A stretch of DNA of 64,000 bases from Parietichytrium sp. I65-24A. Its lineage: Eukaryota > Sar > Bigyra > Thraustochytrida > Thraustochytriidae. The translations under genes were made by a program, and so were the position numbers. This document shows positions 1-11,000 of this stretch, in pieces (within the stretch, counting starts at the first letter, position 1; every line of letters begins with the position of its first letter). The stretch is from the NCBI GenBank assembly GCA_012862575.1, contig BLSF01000016.1, positions 558,001 through 622,000 of the forward strand, written 5' to 3'. Below the pieces are notes generated by a model. The model saw nothing but the letters and a program-made list of their open reading frames with translations, ran no database searches and was not told the origin of the DNA.

Positions 1-624
1 AGGATTTCGTTTGACATAAGCATGGCTCGCGGCTTGGATTACTACACTGGGGTTATTTACGAGGCAGTGCTCATCGGCAAACAGGTCGGCTCAGTGGCTG
101 GCGGTGGTCGCTATGACGAGCTCGTTGGCATGTTTTTGCAGGCAAAGGCTGGCAAGAAGAAGAAGGTGGGTCGCAAGATCCCTTGTGTGGGAGTGTCACT
201 AGGAATTGAGCGCCTTTTCACCGTTGTGGCGGACCAACTCCGAGAAAAGCGCGAGGCCGAAGGAATCAAAGACATTCCTTCCGGGAAACCAACGCAGGTG
301 CAGGTTGCTGGAGTAGCGTCCGCCAACGACAAGTACGAGATCCTTGAGGAGCGCATGAAGATCTGCTCTGAACTCTGGGCTGCCGATGTGCGCGCAGAAA
401 CCGCTTACAAGGTCAACGCTAAGATTGTTTCCCAGTTCCAGCTTTGCGAGCGCGACCTTATTCCCCTCTGCGTTATTGTGGGTGAAAATGAAATTAAGAA
501 CGGCGAGGTTAAGATTCGCAAAACAAAGTTCCCTGGTGACGAAGGTGAGGTCCAGGAGTTTACTGTGCCGCGGACAGAAATGGTCGCGAAGGTCAAGGAA
601 CTCCTCGCAGCGAAGAGTAGCTAG
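1..624 (+). CDS. HARS: Histidyl-tRNA synthetase, 3' part (5' end cut by window edge)
   Basis: The reading frame is open from base 1, so the gene enters from the left; 207 codons are present before TAG at 622-624. The product charges tRNA-His with histidine. Seen: the class II HisRS signature FDISMARGLDYYTGVIYE at the very start, then GGGRYDELVGMF and the motif 3 region VGVSLGIERLF with its Arg. A C-terminal anticodon-binding alpha/beta domain (about residues 95-207 of the visible part) follows. The first in-frame ATG at 22 is internal to the conserved motif and is not the start. I cannot tell cytosolic, mitochondrial or plastid targeting because the N-terminus is missing. Confidence 0.95.
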   Translation, partial: RISFDISMARGLDYYTGVIYEAVLIGKQVGSVAGGGRYDELVGMFLQAKAGKKKKVGRKIPCVGVSLGIERLFTVVADQLREKREAEGIKDIPSGKPTQVQVAGVASANDKYEILEERMKICSELWAADVRAETAYKVNAKIVSQFQLCERDLIPLCVIVGENEIKNGEVKIRKTKFPGDEGEVQEFTVPRTEMVAKVKELLAAKSS

Positions 625-1365
625 GCAAACTCAAGACACACTAAAATATATATCCTTTTAATCTTTTCTTCTTTTTCAGATTCTTATTTTTCTTTTCACA
701 CGAACAGTGCAAATCTGCAAAATTACCACTCTTCGCATACTTGGCATCCGTGAAATAATAATTCGTGACCCTCTTCCATGTTCGTTGTTCGTGTTCAACG
801 AGCTGATCTTCAGAACTCACATCCGGAGTTTTCGGGATTCCCCGGTTGATTCGCAAATTTGTAAACTCTCAAATCGCGACCACCGCTCTGCTCTCCAGCC
901 TCGCATTTCTACTAGCTAGAGCTAGTGTAAGAGAGTACCCTTCCCTCTCGAAAGCAGCAGCATTCTCGTTCATTTTGCGTTGTTATTCATTCACACAAGA
1001 GTACAAAAAACTAGAATTTAGAATTTAGAAGGTTGAGGCTGTAACTAGCTAGCTCCAGGATTCTCTTTTTGCCTCGTTGAATTAAAACAAACAAAGATGT
1101 AGATGCAGGCAAGCGCTTTCTTTCGAAAGGAAGCGAATTTGTCAGAACAGCTTATCGAGGGTGACGTGGGAAAAAACGTGCACTTTTTGCCACCTTTGGC
1201 CAAGTTCAAGTTGAGGAATGTTGAGGAGTTTGAGGAGGGGTGAAACCGACAAATGGTGCATTTTCCAATGCACTTCTCGCCGACACATTGGCGAATTGCG
1301 TTATACATACATGTACTCAATGGTCTTCGCTGTCAATTAAATCCCGTTCATCCATCATCATCCAT

Positions 1366-1398
1366 CCATCCATCCGTCCGTGCATCCTGGATGGATGG
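1366..1398. repeat. Perfect inverted repeat (10-bp stem, 13-nt loop)
   Basis: CCATCCATCC at 1366-1375 is exactly complementary to GGATGGATGG at 1389-1398, with a 13-nt loop between them. It grows out of a CCAT microsatellite. It may be only a side effect of the simple repeat. Confidence 0.7.
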
Positions 1399-1807
1399 CT
1401 GCAATAGCTGCAATGCCAGTGTTTCTCTCGCCAATAAAATGAAATGCACAATGCAATGCTACAGACTAGACTCCACATTCCACAATCTCTGCTATCTCTG
1501 CATCCAATCTTTCATTTGTCGTCTTCATTCACTGAACAGAAATCACAGTCAATGAACATATCTATTTCTCCAAAGATGATGAGAGTACTGACTGTGAGTA
1601 CAGTCCCTGACCCATTGAAAACCGAATCAAATCTATCAAATCATTCAACTTTTCGATGAAACAAACTGTGAACGTTCCGCTATTCCATTCCGCTGCAAAC
1701 GGGCCACGGCCGTTTTTCGAACCTAAAGCTCTCCAAAACACTAAGTTCAGAGCTCAACGGAAGAAGGAAACTGGTGAGCCGACCGCTAATTGGGCGGATA
1801 GCTGGAG

Positions 1808-1880
1808 TGAGAGAGACACAGAGAGAGAGAGAGAGAGAGAGAGACTGTGTGAATGAATGAGTGAATGAATGAATGAATGT
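1808..1880. repeat. GA microsatellite followed by a GAAT repeat
   Basis: A GA-dinucleotide run (about 1808-1845) is followed within a few bases by GAAT/GAGT tetranucleotide repeats up to about 1880. It is low-complexity DNA with no gene content. Confidence 0.8.
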
Positions 1881-3191
1881 GTGGCTCCTGCAGCTCGCAC
1901 TGTAAGTTGCAGAGTGATGATGACGAATGACGAATGCCGAGTGAGAGAATGGTATTAGTGAGAGCTACAGTAATTGGTAAGCCTTCGTTCGTCGTTTGAA
2001 CGCAATGGCAGGCCGCCCACTCGGGGAAACTCTCGACGACCAGTTTAGATGAACCCAGAAGGGCCGTGTGTGGAAGATTCCCCGACGGACTGGTCCGCTC
2101 CACTTGTGGCCCCCCTCCACTCGCCAGTACTCCAGTACTACTGTTACGGGTAGTTGAGAACGGACAGAATGGATGGATGGACGGAACAATCTCTAAGTCG
2201 CAATAGGTAATTGCTAAGGGCCGAAGAAATGGGAGTCTCAGAGACACAACACAATGCATCGAGAGATAGTATTAATAAATTGAATAGCTAGCGACTAGTG
2301 TATTCGGAGATTCTAAAATGTTCTGGAGGGATGAAAGGAGACGCGAATTGTTTGTGAGGGGGAAACTGCCCCCCACCACTTCTCCTATAGGACCGACCAC
2401 GCTGGAGGGGCGCGATAGGACTGGAAAGAAAAACAAAAAACAAAAACAAAGAAGATACTCGAGTACTAGTACAGATACATGCTAACAGCAACAACGAAAA
2501 ACTACAAAAAGATTCGACCGAGTAGATATTATACTACGGCCGCAGATACCCATATCCTTAACAGGATATCGACTTCGCTTCCATATGCTACTACTAGCTC
2601 GGATGCGTAAATGAACCCCTACCACCAGGGTTTACGATGGCGCTGGCCTAAGCGCATTGCTGAGCACAAAAAAGATAGGATTTGCAGGCGGCTGAGAGGG
2701 CCTAGTAGCGCGCTATGCAGGGGGCTATCCCAAGAAGGGAAAGGGAAATGGGAAAAGGGGAAAGAAGCGGCAAAGAAGAAGAAGAAAACCTACCAAACAA
2801 CCAAACCAACCAAACAAACAAATAACCAAACAAACAAATACCTAAACTCACCTAAAATTGAACAAATTTGATAAATGACAAATGATAAATGATTGACTGA
2901 ATAATGAATAATGACAGATACATAGATCATACATAGATCGATTGAAACAGACTCCTTCCAAGGAGCTGGAGACAGAGAGACGACAGTGACCACAGAGAGA
3001 GATATAATAGAGAGAAAGATATATATAGAGAGAGAGTGAGGCGCACCTTACTAATATAAACGCACGAGTAGCTTTGCGTTAGAGGCGAGAAAGGAAGTGA
3101 AGAAAGTGAGTGAAGGAAGTGAGTGAAGGAATTGAAGGAAGGAAAGGAAGGCAGATACGGAACGTGGTTGGAGATCTAGAGACGGGCCAAG

Positions 3192-5465
3192 ATGGACGCT
3201 GCGGCGACGATATACATTCTGGTGTGCGGTGTGATCGGGATCCTGTTCGCAGTGTTCCTGTTCAGCAAGGTGAAGGCTGTCAAGCTCGAGAGCTCGGGCG
3301 AGGACAACACTTTCCGCCTGTTGGCAGACGGAGAGAGACAAGGAAAGCTTATTGAGATCTACGATGCGATCAGACAGGGAGCGGACTCTTTCTTGTACGC
3401 GGAGTACAGGATCTGCGCCATCTTCATCGTCGTGTTCGGACTTGTCGTGTTCATCCTGACCTCCAGGGTAGAGGATGCTCACGATAACTTTGTGTGGGAG
3501 TGGAAGCGCGGAGGCCTCACCGCGCTGGCATTTGCCTCCGGCGCCGTGACCTCCATCATCTCTGGGTACCTCGGCATGAAGGTCGCCGTGTTCTCTAACG
3601 CGCGCACCACCGTGTCTGCTCTTCACCCAACTGACCCATGGATGCACAGCTTCAACACTGCATTCCGCGCTGGTGGAGTGATGGGATTCTCCCTCTGCGG
3701 TCTCGGAATCGTCGTCTTGTACTTGCTCGTGCTCGCTTACAACAAGGTGTACAGCTACGAGAAGGACGCCACCATTCTCTTCGAGTGCATTGCTGGATTC
3801 GGACTTGGTGGATCCTCCATCGCCCTCTTCGGCCGTGTTGGAGGTGGTATCTACACCAAGGCTGCTGATGTCGGAGCTGATCTTGCAGGAAAGGTCGTGA
3901 GCGGAATCCCTGAGGATGATCCTCGCAACCCTGCCACCATCGCTGACAACGTCGGAGACAACGTTGGTGATGTCGCAGGAATGGGCAGTGATCTCTTCGG
4001 ATCCCTCGCTGAGGCTACCTGCGCTTCCCTCGTTATTTCTGGCTCCATCTTCGTAGATTCTGAAGAGAATAACTGGAACGCTATCATGTTCCCGATCCTC
4101 ATCTCGGCTACTGGCATCATCTCCTCCCTCGTGACCTCCTTCTTCGCCACCAACATCTCCCCAGTGCGCAAGGAGTCCGACGTTGAGAAGGTTCTCAAGA
4201 TCCAGATTGCTCTCTCTACTTTCCTCATGTCCGTTGCTATCGTGCCTGTCGCCTTCCTTTCCCTCCCATCCGATATCAAGTTGAACGGAGCTTGCGGAGA
4301 TGAGACTGTACACCCAAGCCCACGTCACCCAATCCATGCAATTGCATGCATCTGGGCAGGACTCTGGGCCGGAGCAATCATTGGATTTGTCACCGAGTAC
4401 TACACCAGCCACTCTTACAAGCCAACCCAGGAGGTTGCTCAGGCTTGCGAGACTGGAGCTGCCACCAACATCATCTACGGCCTTGCCCTGGGCTACAAGA
4501 GTGCCATCGTGCCAGTGTTCCTCCTCTCCTTTGTCGTGTACTTTTCCTTCAACACCCTCGACATGTACGGAGTGTCTCTTGCTGCCCTCGGTATGCTCGG
4601 AACGCTCTGCACCTGCCTCAGCATTGACGTGTACGGACCAGTTTGCGACAACGCCGGAGGTATTGCCGAGATGGCCCGCTTCCCAGAGGAGGTGCGCGAG
4701 AAGACTGATGCCCTCGATGCCGCTGGAAACACCACCGCTGCTATCGGCAAGGGCTTTGCTATCGGATCTGCTTGCCTCGTCGGTCTCGCTCTTTTTGGCG
4801 CCTTCATCAAGAACAGCGGACTTCGCTCCGCAGAAGTGTCCATCCTTTCCCCTGTCATCTTTGCTATGCTTCTGATCGGTGCTATGATCCCATACTGGTT
4901 CTCTGCTCTCACCATGAAGTCCGTCGGTATCGCTGCCAACGAGATGGTCAAGGAGGTGGTTCGCCAGTTCGAGACCATCCCTGGACTTCTCAACGGCGAC
5001 CCAGGCCACGGATCCCCAGATCATGCTCGCTGCATTGACATCTCCACCAAGGCTTCCCTCCGCGAGATGGTTCCTCCTGGAATCCTTGTGATGACCACCC
5101 CAATCGTTACTGGAATCCTCTTCGGATCCGCTGCTGTTGCTGGTCTCCTCGCAGGAGCTATCAGCTCCAGTGTGCAGATGGCTATCTCCGCTTCCAACAC
5201 CGGAGGTGCGTGGGATAACGCTAAGAAGTACGTCGAGAAGGGATGCGTCTACATCAACGGCCAGCAGCAGGCAAAGGGCTCTGATGTTCACAAGGCAGCT
5301 GTTGTGGGAGACACTGTTGGAGATCCTCTCAAGGATACCAGCGGCCCAGCTCTCAACATTGTCATGAAGCTCATGGCCATCTTGTCCCTTGTCTTTGCTG
5401 GATTCTTCAAGTCCATCAACCAAGGCAAAGGACTCATCGATAACAACATCTGCAGTGCACAGTAG
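3192..5465 (+). CDS. Vacuolar-type H+-translocating pyrophosphatase (K+-dependent, type I)
   Basis: 757 residues, the usual length of plant type I enzymes. The protein pumps protons into vacuoles or acidocalcisomes using pyrophosphate hydrolysis. Seen: the pyrophosphate-binding stretch GGGIYTKAADVGADL (about residues 217-231), the acidic DNVGDNVGDVAGMGSD (252-267), a distal acidic substrate motif in the C-terminal third (DNAKKYVEKG), and many hydrophobic helices. GNTTAAIGKG near residue 512 carries Ala at the position where potassium-independent enzymes have Lys, so potassium dependence is inferred. The start ATG has a GA-rich leader just upstream. An AATAAA-like signal lies about 75 bases after the stop. 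Codon use is strongly biased to C/G-ending codons, suggesting high expression; this bias also opens a long meaningless antisense frame. Confidence 0.97.
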   Translation: MDAAATIYILVCGVIGILFAVFLFSKVKAVKLESSGEDNTFRLLADGERQGKLIEIYDAIRQGADSFLYAEYRICAIFIVVFGLVVFILTSRVEDAHDNFVWEWKRGGLTALAFASGAVTSIISGYLGMKVAVFSNARTTVSALHPTDPWMHSFNTAFRAGGVMGFSLCGLGIVVLYLLVLAYNKVYSYEKDATILFECIAGFGLGGSSIALFGRVGGGIYTKAADVGADLAGKVVSGIPEDDPRNPATIADNVGDNVGDVAGMGSDLFGSLAEATCASLVISGSIFVDSEENNWNAIMFPILISATGIISSLVTSFFATNISPVRKESDVEKVLKIQIALSTFLMSVAIVPVAFLSLPSDIKLNGACGDETVHPSPRHPIHAIACIWAGLWAGAIIGFVTEYYTSHSYKPTQEVAQACETGAATNIIYGLALGYKSAIVPVFLLSFVVYFSFNTLDMYGVSLAALGMLGTLCTCLSIDVYGPVCDNAGGIAEMARFPEEVREKTDALDAAGNTTAAIGKGFAIGSACLVGLALFGAFIKNSGLRSAEVSILSPVIFAMLLIGAMIPYWFSALTMKSVGIAANEMVKEVVRQFETIPGLLNGDPGHGSPDHARCIDISTKASLREMVPPGILVMTTPIVTGILFGSAAVAGLLAGAISSSVQMAISASNTGGAWDNAKKYVEKGCVYINGQQQAKGSDVHKAAVVGDTVGDPLKDTSGPALNIVMKLMAILSLVFAGFFKSINQGKGLIDNNICSAQ

Positions 5466-7330
5466 TCGATCGCATTTGTCCCCTCGGGCAACGGGTGGTG
5501 CGCATCATGCCCTAAAATACAACACATTTGGCAAAGCACAATAAAAATTATCTTTCTAAACTTCCCAGCCGCTTCTCGCATGAAAGCATTCGGACCTTTT
5601 CTCACTGCTTTGCATTTGTAGCTTTCCGCAGTCAGACATGCCACACTTGTCAGAGAGAGTCGAATTAACAGTAATCACACGTCCTGCGAGGCCATTTTTG
5701 TGGAATAGCGTTTGGGGTAGGGGATACCAAGCGAGCATTCGCAATTTTTCACATTTGCCAATAGTGCACGAAGCACTAGTCAAACCTCCTTTTTACCCTG
5801 CACGGAGCGCATCACTGGCTCTAGAGCTACTCTACTAGGAAAGAGATTATCAACAGGATTTCGACTGTGAAACTTTGTGTGAATTTCGCAACATGTTCTC
5901 CAAAGAGAACTTGTTCCACAAAGAAAGAAAGAGGAAAATAGATCTAGGATTTATATTTATAGAATTTAGAAAAAAGTACAAGGAAACCAGACTCCTATTC
6001 GACTCGCTAAGTCTCTAGCTTTCGAGCTCAGATTCTTGATACGAGGATATGAGGAAACGCGTTTGCTCGACTTGCTTGAACGCAATTATTCGAGGATAGG
6101 GTCTGCCCCACGTCACAGTCAAGACCATGCTAGGCGCAGCCAGCCAACCGCAGGCGAATCAAATCCGTAGCGCTTTCTCAATTTCTAAATTTCTAAATCT
6201 CTAAATCTCTAAATTCTGACTTGTATACAAGCATTACTTGGTTGACGTAACGCACACCGACGAAAGTGATTGAGTGTGAGGGGGTCGGGCTTGAGGGATT
6301 GTATTATACTGTTTCAGTTATGGATTTAAACTTGCGACTCGGTGCCCTTGATCTCCGACGCTCTACCTCCCCCCATATACAGGAAAGAGCACAGGAGGAG
6401 AAGGTTTGAGGAGGAAATCCTCCTCTTTGCGATGAATTTACGCGAAGTAATTTTTTCCTCTTAGAGGAGGAGGTAGAAAATGCGGAATGAACAGTTGGAA
6501 CATCAACAAAATGGACGGAGAGCGAGAAGAGATGCTCTACCTCAGTGCGACCGTAAACAATAGGATGAAAAGAGCTCCCTCACAGTTGATTCACGCTGTG
6601 CTGGAGTCTGCTTTACCACCTCGCACAGTGCTTTAACAACAACTACCCTAACGTGCTACGGGAAAGCAGTACAATTTTGGGAGAAAGGCGTGAGAGTGAG
6701 TTTTTGCTTCTATGGCGGTGAATAGAAGAGTCTTATAAGCGGTTCTGATGAGGGCAAGTATCTGACCAGGCCTGAGTTACGTTTAGCCTAGCAAGTTGCT
6801 TCTTGTAGTATCGGTTACAAATGCGCTATAATTCAAAGTTCTCCGAGGCCACGAGGAAACCGATGGACTAGGGGTACATATGTTTATACCCCTATCAATA
6901 GGCTTTTTATGTTGTACACTTTTACAATTTCACGAAGAACGATTAGTATCAATGACTAATATCCAACTCGGCCTCCTTCTCTTTCCCTCTCTCTTCTCCT
7001 TAATACTCCATAACCCCACCTACTCCACCTACACCTTTATCCTTGGGAGTGCGATAGCCCTATGGTTAATATTCATTTAGCCTCCACAGTATAAAAGCAA
7101 ACCAAACCAAGCACCTCCAACAAGAACTGCGCCACTGGGCGAGAGGACAAGTATGAGTAACCATAAGCCCAACTAGACCCCACACGCGTAGGCAGCAACA
7201 ACGTGCGCGGACACGCGCACGAACAAACACACGCGAGAGACGCAGCAGTCCCCGCACTGTTCCGGCACTGTTCCAGCAACAGCAGCTCGAGACATATCGA
7301 AGAAGAGCGCAAGTGGAAGATTCAGTTTCA

Positions 7331-7475
7331 GTTTCTGATTCTGATTCTGATTCTGATTCTGATTCTGATTCTGATTCTGATTCTGATTCTGATTCTGATT
7401 CTGATTCTGATTCTGATTCTGATTCTGATTCTGATTCTGATTCTGATTCTGATTCTGATTCAGATTCTGATTCTC
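7331..7475. repeat. GATTCT hexanucleotide tandem array
   Basis: About 23 almost perfect copies of a 6-bp unit (GATTCT). Because the unit length is a multiple of three, every frame stays open: Ser-Asp repeats on the plus strand, Ile-Leu in another frame, Ser-Glu or Asn-Gln on the minus strand. I treat it as a microsatellite about 530 bp upstream of the piggyBac-like ORF rather than as a coding exon. Confidence 0.9.
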
Positions 7476-7584
7476 GTGCAGCAATCACTCTCCAGAGCAG
7501 AGCGAAGAGAGCTTGGTCGCGCGAGGAGAGCGTGTTGGTGTGGGTGCTTTGGCTTTGTCTTTGTCTTTGTGCTTGCTTGGTTTC

Positions 7585-7600
7585 GTTCGATCGATCGAAC
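7585..7600. repeat. 16-bp perfect palindrome
   Basis: GTTCGATCGATCGAAC is self-complementary over all 16 bases. No protein or element boundary is obviously tied to it. Confidence 0.7.
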
Positions 7601-7639
7601 TCCCTCGGAGGTGGGTCGGCCGCGTGTCAAGTGTTTTTG

Positions 7640-7735
7640 CTGAATTCTGAATTCTGATTTTGAGAAGTTCAGAATTTGAGAATTTGAGAATTTCAGAATT
7701 TCAGAATTTGAGAAGTTCAGAATCTCAGGATTCGG
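7640..7735. repeat. Imperfect AGAATTTGAGAATTTCAG repeat tract
   Basis: About ten degenerate copies of a 9-10 bp unit related to TTCAGAATTTGAG. The same TTCAGAATTCTGA-like palindromic words recur near 13070-13100, 14036-14101, 34670-34698 and 63510-63530, so this is a dispersed simple-repeat family of this genome. Confidence 0.7.
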
Positions 7736-8006
7736 AGACCGGAGGCAGGGAAGACGTGATCGGTTTCGTCGTTGTCCAAGCTACACACAACGTTTGGACG
7801 TTTTCTGTGATCAGTGATAGTCTCGTGGCTTGTGAGGTTGTCGGGGAGTCGGTGACTGAGCAAGTTGTGTGCTGGGCCAGCGACAAGCGCGACCCATTTA
7901 AAGTGGAGAGTCGCGAAGATAGATGCGACGTTAAGAGGAATCTGAAGCTCATTTACACTGGGCCGGAATTGGTATTTGGTATTTGGTGAAAAGAAGGTAC
8001 TCGGCA

Positions 8007-11000
8007 ATGCAGGTGTCGGGCGAGCAGGCGGCGCAAAGGCTGCAAGGAACACTGTTCCAGGACCCACAAGGTTACCTACCGTTCGCAATTCGAGCTGCTT
8101 CCCGTGAAGACGACGGCACGGACGGGCCGGATGAAGTGGAGAAGCCGGACGCAACGCCGTGGGAGGACATGAGCGGCGTGTGCGACACGTCAATGATATG
8201 GGAAGAAGATCTTCTCAACAAGGGGTTCAAGGCGCGCGAGGAAGTTAGCGATGTGTTTGAGAAATGGCAGGCGCTTCTTGCAGGAGCGGAAGCGTATGCG
8301 CCTAGAAGCGGACGCAGGTTTTCTACGCACTTAGCGATTTGGCTCGTGAAGAGCGGGGTATTCGACCACTTGCTCAAGGTGGTCAAGGGCAAGCTAGGAA
8401 TCACGACCCAAGAGGTGTGCAAATTTCTGTTTGTTTTTCTTCAGATGTGCGCACTTGGATTGGAGCCGTTGGTGTTCTATGACAATTTGGCCGTGGACCC
8501 TCAGCTGGCGCAAGTGCTGCCCTACCCACGCTTTCGCGCCATACTTTCCAATATTTGGCCGATGATGGAGACGGAGCAGATCAGCGGGGAAAATATGGAC
8601 TTGCTCTTTGAAACTTCACCGGTGGCATCCCAACTGAGTAGCGGATCCACCATTATCCGATCCCTCACACATTCTTTCGCGTCTTTTGCGACAAGGAATA
8701 GCATGTCAAGGCGATCTGTCCTTTCGCTCGAGAGCGACTCGATTCACGTGCACACTGGGCGAGAAGCACCAGGCCACCTCGAGGTGGACACCTTCCATAG
8801 CAAACTAACTGGCATCGTTCTGAGCCAATCCGTCCGAGAAGGACGAGGCAGAGCTTGTCGCCTTCGATCAGTGACTTCAATCATTGAGAGTATGGCACCA
8901 GTGCGCCGCTCATGGGCGCACCACCGCAAGAGGCGACACACAGACTTGAAACCGATGTTAGTGCTTACCGATCACTCAGACCCGACAATCATCGAAGCGC
9001 TCAGCGAAGCGGATCTCAACCCGCTCTCAGTAAAGTACCAGACGCCTCCATTCCCTTTTGACTTCACCACCTTAGATTTGATCCGCCAAAACCCTGGAAA
9101 TCCACAGCCACGGCTCTTCGGCCTCACCTGTGATTTGCCAAAGTATGCATTTTGGGCCGAACGCTCGGTGAGCGGGAAAACTCAAAAGGCGCTAGCGTAC
9201 ACAAACGGGCGAGGACGCGCAGCGTTATTTCACACCACAGATGACAGACTTGGCTCTTGCGAGTGGGCATACGTTCCCCATAACGACGTCATGTCTAGCA
9301 GGGAGAGGTTTTTGGACGCCGAGTCGTCATCTGGAGTCTCTTCGTCTTCCTCGGAGTATGCTCCTCACGACGCCACCTCCTTGCTGCCAGGTAGCAACGA
9401 AAGGAGCAAGTCAGAAGCACCAAAGATCGTTCCCCGCGGTAGCACGAGGAACTCGCGATACGCAGCACTGGGAATACCACCCTCAAGTAGAGCACTGGAT
9501 ACGCTAGATGATCGAACGCATGCGGAGGCGGTGCATATGGTCCGGGAGATGGGAGAGAAAGCCCTGAAAGATTTGAACAAAGCCTGCGACTCCGATTTAA
9601 GGGGTAGATTTCGGCGGCTGACGCAAACAGAGTTCAGCCAGGACTGGTTTCTCCAATGCTTTGCGCGGGTGACAAACGACACCCTCGAGCAACTCATCAC
9701 CGTATTAGCATTCAACTTGGAATTAGGCTCGTTCGGCCCGCTTCTTCCAGGGGAGCCCTACAATGTCCCAACCTCACGGCGGTTTATGGCCCAGCCCATC
9801 CTTGTCTGCGCAAACCAAGTGCTCCAGATCGCGACGGTGGACCTCACTGTAGAGATCGGAAGTCCAAACATGACTACCTTGTTTGAACACCGGAACCTCG
9901 ATGGACTAACTCTTGCAGAACTTCGAAAGGTGGCCGTCCTCTACGGTTTGACCCCTGCGCCAGGCGTGTGCCAGAAGCCCACGCTGGAGCACCTCGTGCA
10001 GCTCTGTTGGCTCGGCGACTACGCCGCCTCTTGTATTTCGGCGTCAGTGATCCAGACCTTTACTTGCCGTAGCTTACCGGGGAACTCCAGGGAGAGTACA
10101 ATGAAGGTCATTGCTGCTGAGCTTGTCAAGTTTGGCGCAATATCGGCTTTTGTTGGCGCATCGCAGTACGGCCTCGTGCACGCTGAAAACCTGCCATACC
10201 ATGCGGCGTCCGTGTTTTCTGTAATAAAGTATATCCCTCTCGAGCATCAAAAGGTCCTCCACTTTGACGGCAGCCCAAACATCCCCCAGGAGTGGTCTAG
10301 CATGGAGCCGTCGATCCCAATCGAAAAAGCGGCCAAAATTTACGAAGCGGCTAGGATGCACGCGTGGAACTCCACCCAGTCTGTCCGCGGTGTGCGGATC
10401 GGGACAGTGTACTTGCATCCCGTGAGTTCCGAAACGGATCTTCTCCAAGAACAAGAGCTTGCCACTGTGTACGGCCAGTTTGCATCGTGTGTGATGGACC
10501 CCCACTCGGTGGAGTGGGCGAATATGTGCTCAAAGTTTGCCCTACTTGTGCCCCAGAAATCCACGCGTTGTCAAATTTTGCAGCACACATCCCTTGCCGT
10601 GCAGGATGTCTTTTACGTGGTCGTGGCTCGCGGAAGTGCAACCGCTCTTGACGATGTGAAGGTCTTGCGAATTGTTCAGGTCCGCTTTGCTCCATCTGCT
10701 ATCAGTAGTTTGGCGCTTCTTATTGGGTATTTGGGCGAGCGGCATTTTTCGGCTGTTTTGACGACGTCGGCACAGTTTACAAATACCGACCGGTTTCGCT
10801 TGCTTCAAAGCGGTTGGAAGCTCTCGCCGCAGCACTTGGCGCTGTACAGTGACTTGAGCACTCAGCTGAATCGACTTATCGCGCGGAGGGGCGATGCTCC
10901 TCTTCCGCCAGCTCGGATGATCATCCCCCGCGGTCTTCATTGGTGGAATGAACTGAACGGCATCCTTTCCAAGCGGCTGCGGGGATTCGCCAGTGAGCCG

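Larger units (their letters stand above)
625..3191. other. Intergenic region with simple repeats
   Basis: About 2.6 kb between HisRS and the H+-pyrophosphatase. It holds a possible 3' UTR of HisRS, a perfect 10-bp hairpin at 1366-1398, a GA-rich microsatellite near 1808-1845 with a GAAT repeat just after it, an AAAC/AACC-rich tract near 2790-2850, and GA-rich sequence at 2990-3040 that is probably in the 5' leader of the downstream gene. Short ORFs are present on both strands but none resembles a known protein. Confidence 0.6.
5466..8006. other. Intergenic region with GATTCT array and palindromes
   Basis: About 2.5 kb. The first 1.8 kb contains no recognisable gene; CTAAAT-type short repeats lie near 6180-6210. 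A TATA-like TATAAAAG lies near 7091. The GATTCT hexanucleotide array (7331-7475), a 16-bp palindrome (7585-7600) and a run of TTCAGAATT-type repeats (7640-7735) fill the 700 bases before the piggyBac-like gene. Confidence 0.6.

Noticed and set aside
3051-5423. 790-codon open frame antisense to the H+-pyrophosphatase
   Set aside because: Its composition (Asp/Ser/Glu/His-rich, no domain) is what C/G-ending codons of the sense gene produce on the other strand. The sense protein is fully conserved.
6290-6385. tRNA-like words on the minus strand (GGTAGAGC and AAGTTTAAATCC)
   Set aside because: No matching D-stem, anticodon stem or acceptor stem could be drawn.
7203-7643. Ile-Leu, Ser-Asp, Ser-Glu and Asn-Gln repeat ORFs over the GATTCT array
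   Set aside because: They arise from a 6-bp microsatellite that cannot create stops; flanking sequence is not protein-like.
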